64,000 nt of DNA from JBHENC01 sp051000345 (GTDB taxonomy: Bacteria > Acidobacteriota > Blastocatellia > Pyrinomonadales > Pyrinomonadaceae), in NCBI GenBank assembly GCA_051000345.1, contig JBPCOJ010000106.1, positions 1-64,000 of the forward strand, read 5' to 3'. Under the pieces are notes generated by a model. It was not told the origin of the DNA. It searched no databases and saw only the letters and a list, made by a program, of their open reading frames with translations. Of this stretch, positions 51,909 through 60,448 are shown one piece after another. Position 1 is the first letter of the stretch, and the number at the start of each line of letters is the position of its first letter. The translations under genes and the position numbers were made by a program.

Positions 51909-53533
51909 TGATTGGAAAAAAGCTTCGTCTCTGGACGTTCGGCGCGTTCATCCTCATCGGCGCGCTCGCGTATTCAAACATCGCGGGGGCGTTTTTTCTT
52001 TCCGACGATTTCGATCAAATAGGCAAAGTGCGCGCGGGCAATCTGGCTGTGACGTGGGGACAGGAGCACGGCGGATTTTTTCGCCCGCTCTTTATCTTGA
52101 GCTACTTCGTTGACGTGAAATTGTGGAACGCCGCGCCGCTCGGATTTCATTCCACCAACATCCTGTTTCACACCGCTAACGCATTTCTCGTCTTCCTTTT
52201 ATCCCAAAGCTTAATCGAAGAATTTTGTGCGCAGTCGAGCCGGGAAGAAGCGCAAAGGGTTTCGCTCGCAGCGGGTTTGATTTTTCTGCTGCATCCTTCG
52301 CACACCGAAGCCGTTTCATGGATTTCGGGGCGTGCCGATTTGATTGCAGCTTTTTTCAGTCTCTTGTCTTTGACGTTTTACGTTTCATGTTGGCGAACGA
52401 AGAATTCGGCGCGCATCTTTTTTTCACTTCTTTTCTTCGCGCTGGCATTGCTCGCCAAAGAATCCGCCATCTGCCTTCCGTTCGTCGTACTCCTCATCGA
52501 AGTTACTCGCGCTTGGCAGCAAAGAAACAAAGAAATTTTCCGGCGCGCGATAAAAACAGTCGCGGCATTCGTCGCGTTGCTGCTCGTTTTTATTGCGGCG
52601 CGTTACCTTGCGATAAATTCTTTAATCGGCGGCTACGGCGCATCGCAGCACTTGAATTTCTCCCCGTCATGGATTCGTGACCGGCTACTGCAATTTTCTC
52701 TGCGCGCCATGTTGCCGCCATTGCCCACGCAACTCTCGGCGATATTATTGAAGCCGCTCAAATCGCCCGTGTTCGTTTTGTTCGCCATTGTTTGCGCCGC
52801 GCTCATCGCCGCCGTTGTTGCTCATAGACACAAACGACAATCAATCGACGCGCGCAGGCCGCAGAACATTTTCATGTGGCTGCTCGTCGCATCTTTTCTG
52901 TGCTCTTTGCTGCCGGTTATCAATTTGCGCTTGAGCTTATACGACACGCAGGGCGAGCGTTTTTTGTATCTGCCTTCCGCGTTCTCGTCCATCGCGCTCG
53001 CGTATGTTTCGATGATTCTTATTCGCCGCACAAGATTCTGGATGTTGTTAATCGGGTGCTTGTTGATTTTCTATTCGTCGGCGCTTTATCGCAGCAATGA
53101 AAATTGGCGCGAAGCGGCGCGGCTTTCGCAAACGATTTTGGACGACCTCGCAACGTCATCCGAACACAACAGCATATTGATCGTGAACGCGCCCGACAAT
53201 CTGAAGGGCGCGCCCGTGTTTCACAACGGACTAGCGGACGCGCTGCAAAACTTTCAAACCGCAAGGCAGTTCACAGACGTGCGTCTCGTTGCGCTGCACA
53301 GCATTCAATCGGTGAACGATCCGATTGAATCAGCGGCAAATCATCAATCAATCGCCGTTCGCTTGCCCGATGAGGCAAACGAGTTCGGGCGCGTTGACGA
53401 ACATCTTCAATGCGTCGAAATTATCGATCACACGAATTTTTTTCTGCGGCTTCGACTCGATAACTGTCCGGCGGCAATGGACGTATTCGTATTCGATAAA
53501 GGCCGTATGCAAAGAATTGCAACGCTTCCTTAA
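51908..53533 (+). CDS. GT-C membrane glycosyltransferase (TMTC-like)
   Basis: 541 residues with about 10 membrane segments. Early FFLSDDFDQIG carries the paired Asp expected in the first extracytoplasmic loop of GT-C enzymes, and FHSTNILFHTANAFLVF, HPSHTEAVSWISGRADLIAA and ALLAKESAICLPFVVLLIE match the TMTC/PMT-related bacterial group. Those proteins often continue into TPR repeats; here the C-terminal 100 residues are a soluble domain without TPR. It probably transfers a lipid-linked sugar to an external acceptor. It ends 10 bp from the convergent 5'-nucleotidase gene. Confidence 0.75.
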   Translation: MIGKKLRLWTFGAFILIGALAYSNIAGAFFLSDDFDQIGKVRAGNLAVTWGQEHGGFFRPLFILSYFVDVKLWNAAPLGFHSTNILFHTANAFLVFLLSQSLIEEFCAQSSREEAQRVSLAAGLIFLLHPSHTEAVSWISGRADLIAAFFSLLSLTFYVSCWRTKNSARIFFSLLFFALALLAKESAICLPFVVLLIEVTRAWQQRNKEIFRRAIKTVAAFVALLLVFIAARYLAINSLIGGYGASQHLNFSPSWIRDRLLQFSLRAMLPPLPTQLSAILLKPLKSPVFVLFAIVCAALIAAVVAHRHKRQSIDARRPQNIFMWLLVASFLCSLLPVINLRLSLYDTQGERFLYLPSAFSSIALAYVSMILIRRTRFWMLLIGCLLIFYSSALYRSNENWREAARLSQTILDDLATSSEHNSILIVNAPDNLKGAPVFHNGLADALQNFQTARQFTDVRLVALHSIQSVNDPIESAANHQSIAVRLPDEANEFGRVDEHLQCVEIIDHTNFFLRLRLDNCPAAMDVFVFDKGRMQRIATLP

Positions 53534-53543
53534 AATTTTTGTT

Positions 53544-55265
53544 TCAGTTCGGCAGCAAGCGCCAATTGTTCGTCGGCTCCGGCGGAATAACTTTGTGACG
53601 CTCGACCCAATCAATAATCAGATCGCGTATTTCTTCACTTGAGCGATAAACGACGGGCGCATTTTTGTACATCGTGAAGCCGCCGCCGCCGTTGATGCGA
53701 TAGTTGTTTGTGACGAGCCGCAGCTTTTGCGCCGGTGTAACAGGCTGATTGTGAAAGCGCAGATTTTCGATGCGCCCGCCGAGTGGTTTGCTTATATCGA
53801 GGTCATATGTGACGCCTTCGGCGATGTCGAAATTATAGCCGGGAATTTTTTCATCGACGAGATCGGCAGCCGCTTTGTTCGGCACATAGGCGCGAAAATA
53901 TTCCGCCGAATGTTCGAGCGCGTCCTTTAATTGTTTGCCCGTCACTTCGAGGACGGCAAGCGTGTTTTCGTATTCGTAAAGCCCTGCAATGTCACGCACA
54001 GTAACGTCCCCGCGCGGAATGCGCGCCTGCGGATTAAAGCTCGCTGCCATTGAAACATCCGCCTTTCCCGCTTCGAGCTGCACGCGCTGAATCAAATCGA
54101 GAATCGCCGTATCACGAAAGCGCGCGTCGCGCGCCGTGAGTTCCGCAGACGATTCGCCGATCACGCGCCCGAGCCAAGCCTGTGTTTCGCGGTCATACGG
54201 CTGAACGATTCTGGAAATTTCTTCGTCCGGTTTGACGCGATCATCAACGGGAATCGTGCGCGCCGATTTCGCCGCGACACGCCAGCGCCCACCGCCATCG
54301 GCATTGGCAGCCGCTTCGCGTTCGAGGTACAGGTCAACGCGCGCGACGCGGCGCGCCCATTTATCCGCCTGCGTTAGAAGCACGCCGTTGATGTAAACGC
54401 CCGGCACTTCGCGGTGCGTGTGTCCCATCAAAATCACGTCCACGCCCGGCACTTGTTCAGCAATAGAGACAGCGGCGTTTTCGTTCTTGACTTGTCCGGG
54501 ATCGACTTTGCCTGTGCGCAAATCTTCTTCCAAGCCCATGTGCATGGCGATTACGACGACATCTGCGCGCTCTTTTTCGCGCAAGATTTTCACCCACTTG
54601 CGCGCTTCGGAAACGGTTTCACGAAACTCAAGGCCAGCGTAGTTTTCCGCGTTCTCCCAATTCGGAATGCCCGGCGTCGTCAAGCCTAAAATGCCGACGC
54701 GCACGCCGTTCGCTTCCTTGACGAGATACGGGTCATACGCCGTTTGGTCTGTTCCCTTTTTATAAGTATTCGCGGAGAGCCAAGGAAAGTTCGCTTCGCG
54801 GCGTGCCTTGCCTAAAACGTTCAGGCCGAAATTGTATTCGTGATTGCCGACGGCCATCGCGTCGTAGTGCAGCGCGTTCATGGCGAGCATCATCGGATCG
54901 GGCGGAGCGTTGTTTTTTTTGTTGTGGTAATAAACGAGCGGCGTTCCTTGAATCGTGTCGCCGGAATCGAGCAGCAGCAAGTTCGGATTCTCTTTGCGTG
55001 CTTGCTTAATCACCGTTGCGGCTAAAGCAAGCCCGCGCGCATCAGGTTTGTTCGCGTAGTAATCAACGGGCAAGATGTTGCCGTGCATATCAGTGGTCGC
55101 AAGAATCGTGATTTGCGCGCGCGCCGTGTTGCCTTGAATAATTATCGGCGCGGCGGCAGTCGAACGCGTCAGGCAAATGCTCATTGCGCATAAAGCAAAG
55201 AGTAATAGCGCCATCAAAAATAGCGATAACGATTTGACGCGAAGGAATTTATTTTTTGTTTTCAT
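53544..55265 (-). CDS. Exported 5'-nucleotidase/cyclic phosphodiesterase family protein
   Basis: 573 residues with a signal peptide (MKTKNKFLRVKSLSLFLMAL, to about residue 37). N-terminal metallophosphatase domain: ILATTDMHGNILPVDYYANK, LLLDSGDTIQGTP, AVGNHEYNFG and LMGHTHREVPG. The C-terminal 5'-nucleotidase domain (about 360-550) has VSMAASFNPQARIPRGDVTV, YEYENTLAVLEVTGKQL and NNYRINGGGGFTMY. It resembles CpdB/UshA and should release phosphate from nucleotides or cyclic nucleotides in the periplasm. Confidence 0.9.
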   Translation of the reverse strand: MKTKNKFLRVKSLSLFLMALLLFALCAMSICLTRSTAAAPIIIQGNTARAQITILATTDMHGNILPVDYYANKPDARGLALAATVIKQARKENPNLLLLDSGDTIQGTPLVYYHNKKNNAPPDPMMLAMNALHYDAMAVGNHEYNFGLNVLGKARREANFPWLSANTYKKGTDQTAYDPYLVKEANGVRVGILGLTTPGIPNWENAENYAGLEFRETVSEARKWVKILREKERADVVVIAMHMGLEEDLRTGKVDPGQVKNENAAVSIAEQVPGVDVILMGHTHREVPGVYINGVLLTQADKWARRVARVDLYLEREAAANADGGGRWRVAAKSARTIPVDDRVKPDEEISRIVQPYDRETQAWLGRVIGESSAELTARDARFRDTAILDLIQRVQLEAGKADVSMAASFNPQARIPRGDVTVRDIAGLYEYENTLAVLEVTGKQLKDALEHSAEYFRAYVPNKAAADLVDEKIPGYNFDIAEGVTYDLDISKPLGGRIENLRFHNQPVTPAQKLRLVTNNYRINGGGGFTMYKNAPVVYRSSEEIRDLIIDWVERHKVIPPEPTNNWRLLPN

Positions 55266-55348
55266 TTGACTTTAGATGTGATTGCCGGAAATTAGTTTTG
55301 TCGAACAGCGCGCGTTGAAACTGGCAAACGTGCAATGCTGCTTCGCGC

Positions 55349-56452
55349 TTAACCTTCGCCTGTCGCGGGACGAGCGGAACCGCGTTCGTCGATTGCTGCG
55401 GCGGAAATCTGCTCGGCTTCTTCCGTAAATTTCCGCAGAGACAGTCCGCGCCGGACGAGAAACATCACGCCGATTGCCGCCCAAGCGATGACGCGCGCCT
55501 TGCGTATAATGGCGAGCGTGACGCCGATGCCCGTGCCGATAGCAAGCGCGCCTGACAGAAATCCCGTCACCGCTTCGTCCACGCCGATGCGCAAAGGCAC
55601 GGGCTTAAAAACGACGTTGACGAGACGGTTGATCCATTCGAGCGCGAAGGCCGTGAGCAGAGTCGGCGGCGTGTCGCTGATAAAAAGCAGCACGACGTAA
55701 ATCTCCGCGACGCCCGCGAGATGAAAGCAACATTCGAGCAGCAGTATAGGGAGAAAGCGCGAACTGTTTTCGGCGTAGAAACTGTATATTTTATCTTCGA
55801 CGGCGCTCGCTCGCGGGTACGCCTTCGCAATCCACTTTTGCCCTAGCCCACGCCGCTCCAAACTCTTGAGCGCGCCGCTGACAAACTTTATTTGACGGCG
55901 CATAGCCCAGTACGCCAAAGGCAAAAGAACGACGACGGCAACGAGCGCGCCGATGCTTGCGATGCGCAGAATCTTCGGCAGCGAAAAATTGAGCAGCAGC
56001 GTCAACGCGCCTGTGAAGATAACGAGCGCCACCGACAAAGTGTAAAAAAGCAGTTCGACGGCGATGGCGGAGACGGCTGGCACAAGCGGCACGCGGTCAC
56101 GCACGAACGCCGCCTTCGCAGGCTCCGTGACGACCATATTAAGCGGCCCCGCGATGTTGCCGACGGCGTCGCTTGTGACAAAGGTTTTGAAGGCGTCGCG
56201 GAAACGCAGCTTGTAAGGCGCTTCAAAGCAGCGCATCCACGCCAGCGCGCGCACCGCGAAACGGATTCCGGCGATGAGAAAGACCAGCAGAAAGCCCGCG
56301 CCGAGGCGTTTGATGCCGCCCGCGATTTCGCGCACGCCCGCCTTTTCCACAAAGTAAACAAAGAGCACGACGCCCAGCACCGCAAAGGCGATGCCTAGAT
56401 ACGTCCACTTCTTGTTCGAGCTTTTTTTCAAATCAACAGCTTGGCTCATCAT
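55349..56452 (-). CDS. Lysylphosphatidylglycerol synthase TM-like (UPF0104) protein
   Basis: 367 residues with seven or eight membrane segments beginning WTYLGIAFAVLGVVLFVYFV. The pattern AGIRFAVRALAWMRCF, DAVGNIAGPLNMVVTEPAKA and ALEWINRLVNVVFKPVPLRI-GVDEA fits the integral-membrane UPF0104/YbhN family (flippase-like domain of MprF). Unlike MprF it has no cytoplasmic lysyl-transferase domain. The family is thought to move lipids or undecaprenyl intermediates across the membrane; the substrate here is unknown. Confidence 0.8.
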   Translation of the reverse strand: MMSQAVDLKKSSNKKWTYLGIAFAVLGVVLFVYFVEKAGVREIAGGIKRLGAGFLLVFLIAGIRFAVRALAWMRCFEAPYKLRFRDAFKTFVTSDAVGNIAGPLNMVVTEPAKAAFVRDRVPLVPAVSAIAVELLFYTLSVALVIFTGALTLLLNFSLPKILRIASIGALVAVVVLLPLAYWAMRRQIKFVSGALKSLERRGLGQKWIAKAYPRASAVEDKIYSFYAENSSRFLPILLLECCFHLAGVAEIYVVLLFISDTPPTLLTAFALEWINRLVNVVFKPVPLRIGVDEAVTGFLSGALAIGTGIGVTLAIIRKARVIAWAAIGVMFLVRRGLSLRKFTEEAEQISAAAIDERGSARPATGEG

Positions 56453-56703
56453 TTGGTCTTAACAGCGCGCAGGAAAATTTTGCCACAGAGTCGGGCAGTT
56501 TCCAGTAGCTAAGGCGGCGGCTTCGTGCCATGAACTCAAAATTGAAAACTGCTTTCCCCTCGCCCGGTCATTCTACGTTTAAGCGCGTGCGAGCGAAAGC
56601 GGCGCGCGTAAAGAAATAGTTGCGAGGCGTGGATTGATCGGTCTTTAGTTGTGCCTTCCCTGCTTTCGTTTCGGTTCATGCGCGCAAGGTTGACCGTGAG
56701 TGT

Positions 56704-56732
56704 TTGGATAAGCGATGCTACGTTGCTAAAAT
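56704..56732 (+). promoter_or_regulatory. Promoter candidate for acyl-CoA dehydrogenase
   Basis: TTGGAT, 17 bases, TAAAAT with TG one base upstream (extended -10); the start codon is 39 bases beyond. The rest of the 318-bp gap from 56453 shows nothing I can name. Confidence 0.5.
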
Positions 56733-56770
56733 CAATTCAATTTAACGCGGAACGAAATTCTTAAATTCTT

Positions 56771-57979
56771 ATGAGCCAAACAAAAACGGATCACACAGTT
56801 TCCGAACAAACGACAAGCGCGGCCTTGACCGTGCTTTCCGAAGACGAAGAAATGTTTCGCTCAAGCGTGCGTGAGTTTGCCGAAGGCGAATTGCGCCCGC
56901 GCGTCGAAGCGATGGACGAAGCGGGCAAGCTCGATCCGGCGCTCGTCAAACAGTGTTTCGGACTCGGGCTGATGGGCATCGAAACGCCGGAAGAATACGA
57001 CGGTGCGGGCGCTAAGTTTTTTACAGCGATTCTCGCCGTCGAAGAACTCTCGCGCGTCGATGCTTCAGTCGGCGTCTTCGTCGATGTCCAAAACACGCTC
57101 GTCAATAATTGCATTCTGCGATGGGCGAATGATGAGCAGAAAAAGAAATATCTGACGCAACTCGCAAGCGATAAAGTCGGCGCGTATGCTTTGAGCGAGG
57201 CAGGCTCCGGCTCCGATGCCTTCGCCATGCAGACGCGCGCCGTCGAACAAAGCGATCACTACGTTATCAACGGGCGCAAGCTCTGGATTACGAACGGCAA
57301 CGAAGCGGAAATCTTCGTCGTCTTCGCCAACGCCAACCCGGAAGCGGGCTATCGCGGCATCACCGCCTTTATCGTCGAGAAAAATTTCAAAGGCTTGTCA
57401 GTCGGCAAAAAAGAAAACAAGCTCGGCATACGCGCGTCGTCAACCACCGAAATTATTTTAGAAGACGTACATGTGCCGAAAGAGAATGTGCTCGGCGAAG
57501 TCGGCAAGGGATACAAAGTTTCCATCGAAACCCTGAACGAAGGGCGCATCGGCATCGGCGCCCAGATGATCGGCATCGCGCGCGGAGCCTTGGGCGCGGC
57601 GCTTCGCTACACGGGCGAGCGCGAGCAGTTCGGCAAGCCTATACGCGATTTTCAAGGCGTGCAATTTCAACTTGCGGAAATGGCGACGCAATTAGAAGCC
57701 GCGCGTTTGATGGTCTACAACGCCGCGCGCTTGAAGGATGCGGGACTTTCCTTCGTCAAAGAAGCGGCGATGGCGAAACTTTACTCGTCGCGCGTCGCCG
57801 AAGCGATTAGTTCCAAAGCGATAGAGCTTTACGGCGGCTACGGCTTCGTCAAAGATTACCCTGTCGAAAAATTCTGGCGCGATTCCAAAATCGGCGCAAT
57901 CTATGAAGGCACTTCAAATATGCAATTACAGACCATTGCCAAACTCATTACTACGGGCAGGCAACCGCTGACGGATTAA
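56771..57979 (+). CDS. Acyl-CoA dehydrogenase
   Basis: 402 residues. Three-domain acyl-CoA dehydrogenase: helical N-terminus (FRSSVREFAEGELRPRVEAM), flavin-site middle (YALSEAGSGSDAFAMQTRAV, INGRKLWITNG) and C-terminal helical bundle (YTGEREQFGKPIRDFQGVQF, YGGYGFVKDYPVEKFWRD). The catalytic Glu is in IYEGTSNMQLQTIA. It oxidises an acyl-CoA to the 2-enoyl-CoA with FAD; motif spacing suits short or branched-chain substrates, which fits the E1 dehydrogenase encoded downstream (branched-chain pathway is inference). The TPR gene follows 3 bp later. Confidence 0.94.
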   Translation: MSQTKTDHTVSEQTTSAALTVLSEDEEMFRSSVREFAEGELRPRVEAMDEAGKLDPALVKQCFGLGLMGIETPEEYDGAGAKFFTAILAVEELSRVDASVGVFVDVQNTLVNNCILRWANDEQKKKYLTQLASDKVGAYALSEAGSGSDAFAMQTRAVEQSDHYVINGRKLWITNGNEAEIFVVFANANPEAGYRGITAFIVEKNFKGLSVGKKENKLGIRASSTTEIILEDVHVPKENVLGEVGKGYKVSIETLNEGRIGIGAQMIGIARGALGAALRYTGEREQFGKPIRDFQGVQFQLAEMATQLEAARLMVYNAARLKDAGLSFVKEAAMAKLYSSRVAEAISSKAIELYGGYGFVKDYPVEKFWRDSKIGAIYEGTSNMQLQTIAKLITTGRQPLTD

Positions 57980-57982
57980 AAG

Positions 57983-58303
57983 ATGACCACATCGCGCATT
58001 GAAACATTCACGCAGATGCTCGCGGGCGATCCCGAAAACGCGCTCGTGCGCTTCGGTCTCGCCAACGAACTCCTGAAGGCCGAACGCTACGAAGAAGCGA
58101 TTGCGGCGCTCAAGGAATATCTCGCGCAGGCAGACGACGAGGGCGCGGCTTACGGAATGCTCGCGCGCGCCTACGAAAAAATGAATCAACGAAATGAAGC
58201 CCGCGCTGCTTACGAACAAGGCATCGCTACGTCCGAATCTCACGGGCATCCGTCGATGGCAGAAGACTATCGCATGACGCTCGCCAGCGATTACGAAGAT
58301 TGA
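57983..58303 (+). CDS. Small TPR protein
   Basis: 106 residues made of about three TPR units (PENALVRFGLANELLKAERY, EEAIAALKEYLAQADDEGAA, YGMLARAYEKMNQRNEARAA). No signal peptide, so cytoplasmic. It begins 3 bp after the acyl-CoA dehydrogenase and is surely co-transcribed; it may be an assembly or interaction factor. Function unknown. Confidence 0.8.
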   Translation: MTTSRIETFTQMLAGDPENALVRFGLANELLKAERYEEAIAALKEYLAQADDEGAAYGMLARAYEKMNQRNEARAAYEQGIATSESHGHPSMAEDYRMTLASDYED

Positions 58304-58377
58304 TTGGCGCGCCGCAACTTTGAATTACCGGAAGCTTGCTTTTCTCAAACGCACGCTTCACTCGCAAGGAGATTATT

Positions 58378-60336
58378 ATGCAGGCAAAGCACCTCATCGC
58401 TTCAACGGCACTCTCTCTTTTAGTTTGTTCCTCAAACGCTTTTGCGCAAATGCCCGTACCCACTTCCACGCCCGCGCCGACAGAGCAGCAAAAGCAAGCG
58501 CAAAAAGAGGTCGAGAAAAAGGCGCTCGCGCTTCTCGAAGACACTATCGCGGACGCGCAGTCGCTTCGCGTTCCCGAAAACCGCGCGCTCGTCACGGCAA
58601 CTGCCGCCGATCTGCTTTGGACACGCGACGAAAAACGCGCCCGCTCGCTTTTCACAGACGCGCTCAACGCATTAGCCGCCGCCCGCACCGCAAGTTCAGG
58701 AGCGAACAACGCAGAGGACGGTGAAGGCGCGGGGCGCAACTACGCAAACTATGCTGGCTACATGGCCTCCGCCCTACGGCAACAATTGTTGCAGATGGTC
58801 GCACGCCACGATGCCACGCTCGCGCTCGATCTGCTGCGCGCCGGAAGTTCTGTTAAGCAAGCGCCCGCATCCGACGCGTCCAAAGTCGCCGCGCCCGCGC
58901 AAGCGAATCAAAATCGTGGAATGATGGATGAAGACGCGCGGCTCGAACAAACTTTGATTGCGCAGATTGCCGCCACCGATCCGAAAACGGCGCTTCGCAT
59001 CGCCGAAGAAAGTTTAGCGAAGGGCGTTTCACCGAATCTGCTTTCCACACTCCGCGTGCTGCAAAGAAAGGACGCGGAGGCGGCGACAAAACTCGCGGGC
59101 AGCATTGTCGAGCGTCTCCACAACACCAACTTTCAAACCAACCCGGAAGCGGCATTCGTCGTGATGCAGTTGTTCGACATAAGCGCGCATCCCGAACGCT
59201 ACGGCTCACGCCAAGCGGCTACGGGCGATACCGCCGCCGCAACCGCTGAAGCTGCAAAGAAGCCGCAATCGTTGCTCAGTGAAACGGCGTCGCGCGATTT
59301 GGCAGACATCGCCGCCTCTGCACTGCTTAACAAAGGCGTGACGGGAGGCATCCTTTATCAAGACACGGCGCTGCTTCCGTTTATCGAAAAGTATGCTCCG
59401 GCACGCGCCCCGCAAATACGTCGCAAACTCGCCGACATTAAAAAAACGATTGATCCGCAAGAGCAAGCACTTATGAAATATCAAGAGCAGTTTCAGAGCG
59501 GCACGATTGACGGTATGTTGCAGGCTGCATCCGAAGCTCCGGCGTCGGTGCGCGCTGCGCTTTACCAAAGTGCCGCATGGAAGGCTCTCTCGCAAAACGA
59601 CACGACGCGCGCGCGCCAGATTATTCAGGACAAAATAACCGACACGCAGGAGCGCGCTCAACTGCTCACGCAAATAGACCGACAGGCGCTCACGCAAGCA
59701 TTGCGGCTTGGCAAGCTAGATGAAGCCAGACAAATGCTGCGCGAACGCGGCACGCGCTCAAAGAAGGATCAAGCGATGATGCTCGCCATGCTCGCGCAGG
59801 TGGCGGCGAAGAAGGGTGATCGTAAATTCGCGCTCGATGTCCTAGACGAAGCGCGCCAGCTCGTGCCTAATTCGCAAGCGCAAAATCAAGATCAAATAGA
59901 CGCGCAACTCGCCGTCGCTGCCGCTTACACCTTCGTTGAACCGGCGCGCAGTTTCGAGATCATCGAGCCGATGATCGACCAAGCGAACGAACTCATACGC
60001 GCGGCGGCGCTGCTCGATAAATTCGGCAATTCCGGCCAGAGATTTTTCCGTAACGGCGAATTAATGCTCTCGATGTCAGGCGGTGCTTCGTTTGCGATTC
60101 GCAGCCGCTACGGGCGCGCTCTTACGCTTCTTGCCAATGCCGATTTTGACCGTGCGCGCGCTGCCGCAGACCGCTTTCAGCAACCCGAACTGCGCGTGAT
60201 GGCGCGGCTTCTTATTGCGCAGGGCGCGCTCGACACAGCAGCGCCGCAATCGACACTGCCGCCGTCGGAATTAGATTTTATGCCGGGCGAAATGAACTCG
60301 TTTGGCGGCGGCACAATGGTTATCGGCAATCAATAA
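58378..60336 (+). CDS. Large exported helical-repeat protein
   Basis: 652 residues from the ATG at 58378, with AAGGAG six bases upstream; the frame is open from 58336 without a ribosome site. Signal peptide MQAKHLIASTALSLLVCSSN ending at AFAQ. The rest is almost wholly alpha-helical and Ala/Gln/Leu/Arg-rich with TPR-like pairing (RAALYQSAAWKALSQNDTTR, LDEARQMLRERGTRSKKDQA). No catalytic motif. A Gly/Pro-rich C-terminal tail (PSELDFMPGEMNSFGGGTM) follows. Probably periplasmic; I do not recognise the family. Confidence 0.7.
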   Translation: MQAKHLIASTALSLLVCSSNAFAQMPVPTSTPAPTEQQKQAQKEVEKKALALLEDTIADAQSLRVPENRALVTATAADLLWTRDEKRARSLFTDALNALAAARTASSGANNAEDGEGAGRNYANYAGYMASALRQQLLQMVARHDATLALDLLRAGSSVKQAPASDASKVAAPAQANQNRGMMDEDARLEQTLIAQIAATDPKTALRIAEESLAKGVSPNLLSTLRVLQRKDAEAATKLAGSIVERLHNTNFQTNPEAAFVVMQLFDISAHPERYGSRQAATGDTAAATAEAAKKPQSLLSETASRDLADIAASALLNKGVTGGILYQDTALLPFIEKYAPARAPQIRRKLADIKKTIDPQEQALMKYQEQFQSGTIDGMLQAASEAPASVRAALYQSAAWKALSQNDTTRARQIIQDKITDTQERAQLLTQIDRQALTQALRLGKLDEARQMLRERGTRSKKDQAMMLAMLAQVAAKKGDRKFALDVLDEARQLVPNSQAQNQDQIDAQLAVAAAYTFVEPARSFEIIEPMIDQANELIRAAALLDKFGNSGQRFFRNGELMLSMSGGASFAIRSRYGRALTLLANADFDRARAAADRFQQPELRVMARLLIAQGALDTAAPQSTLPPSELDFMPGEMNSFGGGTMVIGNQ

Positions 60337-60448
60337 AATCGGCGGCAAGACGCGCGAATTCGTGCGTGCGGGCAGGAGCGTGGTTTGTCACCTGAAAGTT
60401 AATACGCTAAATTTAACGAACGAGATAAGTAAAGACGAGGAATAAACA

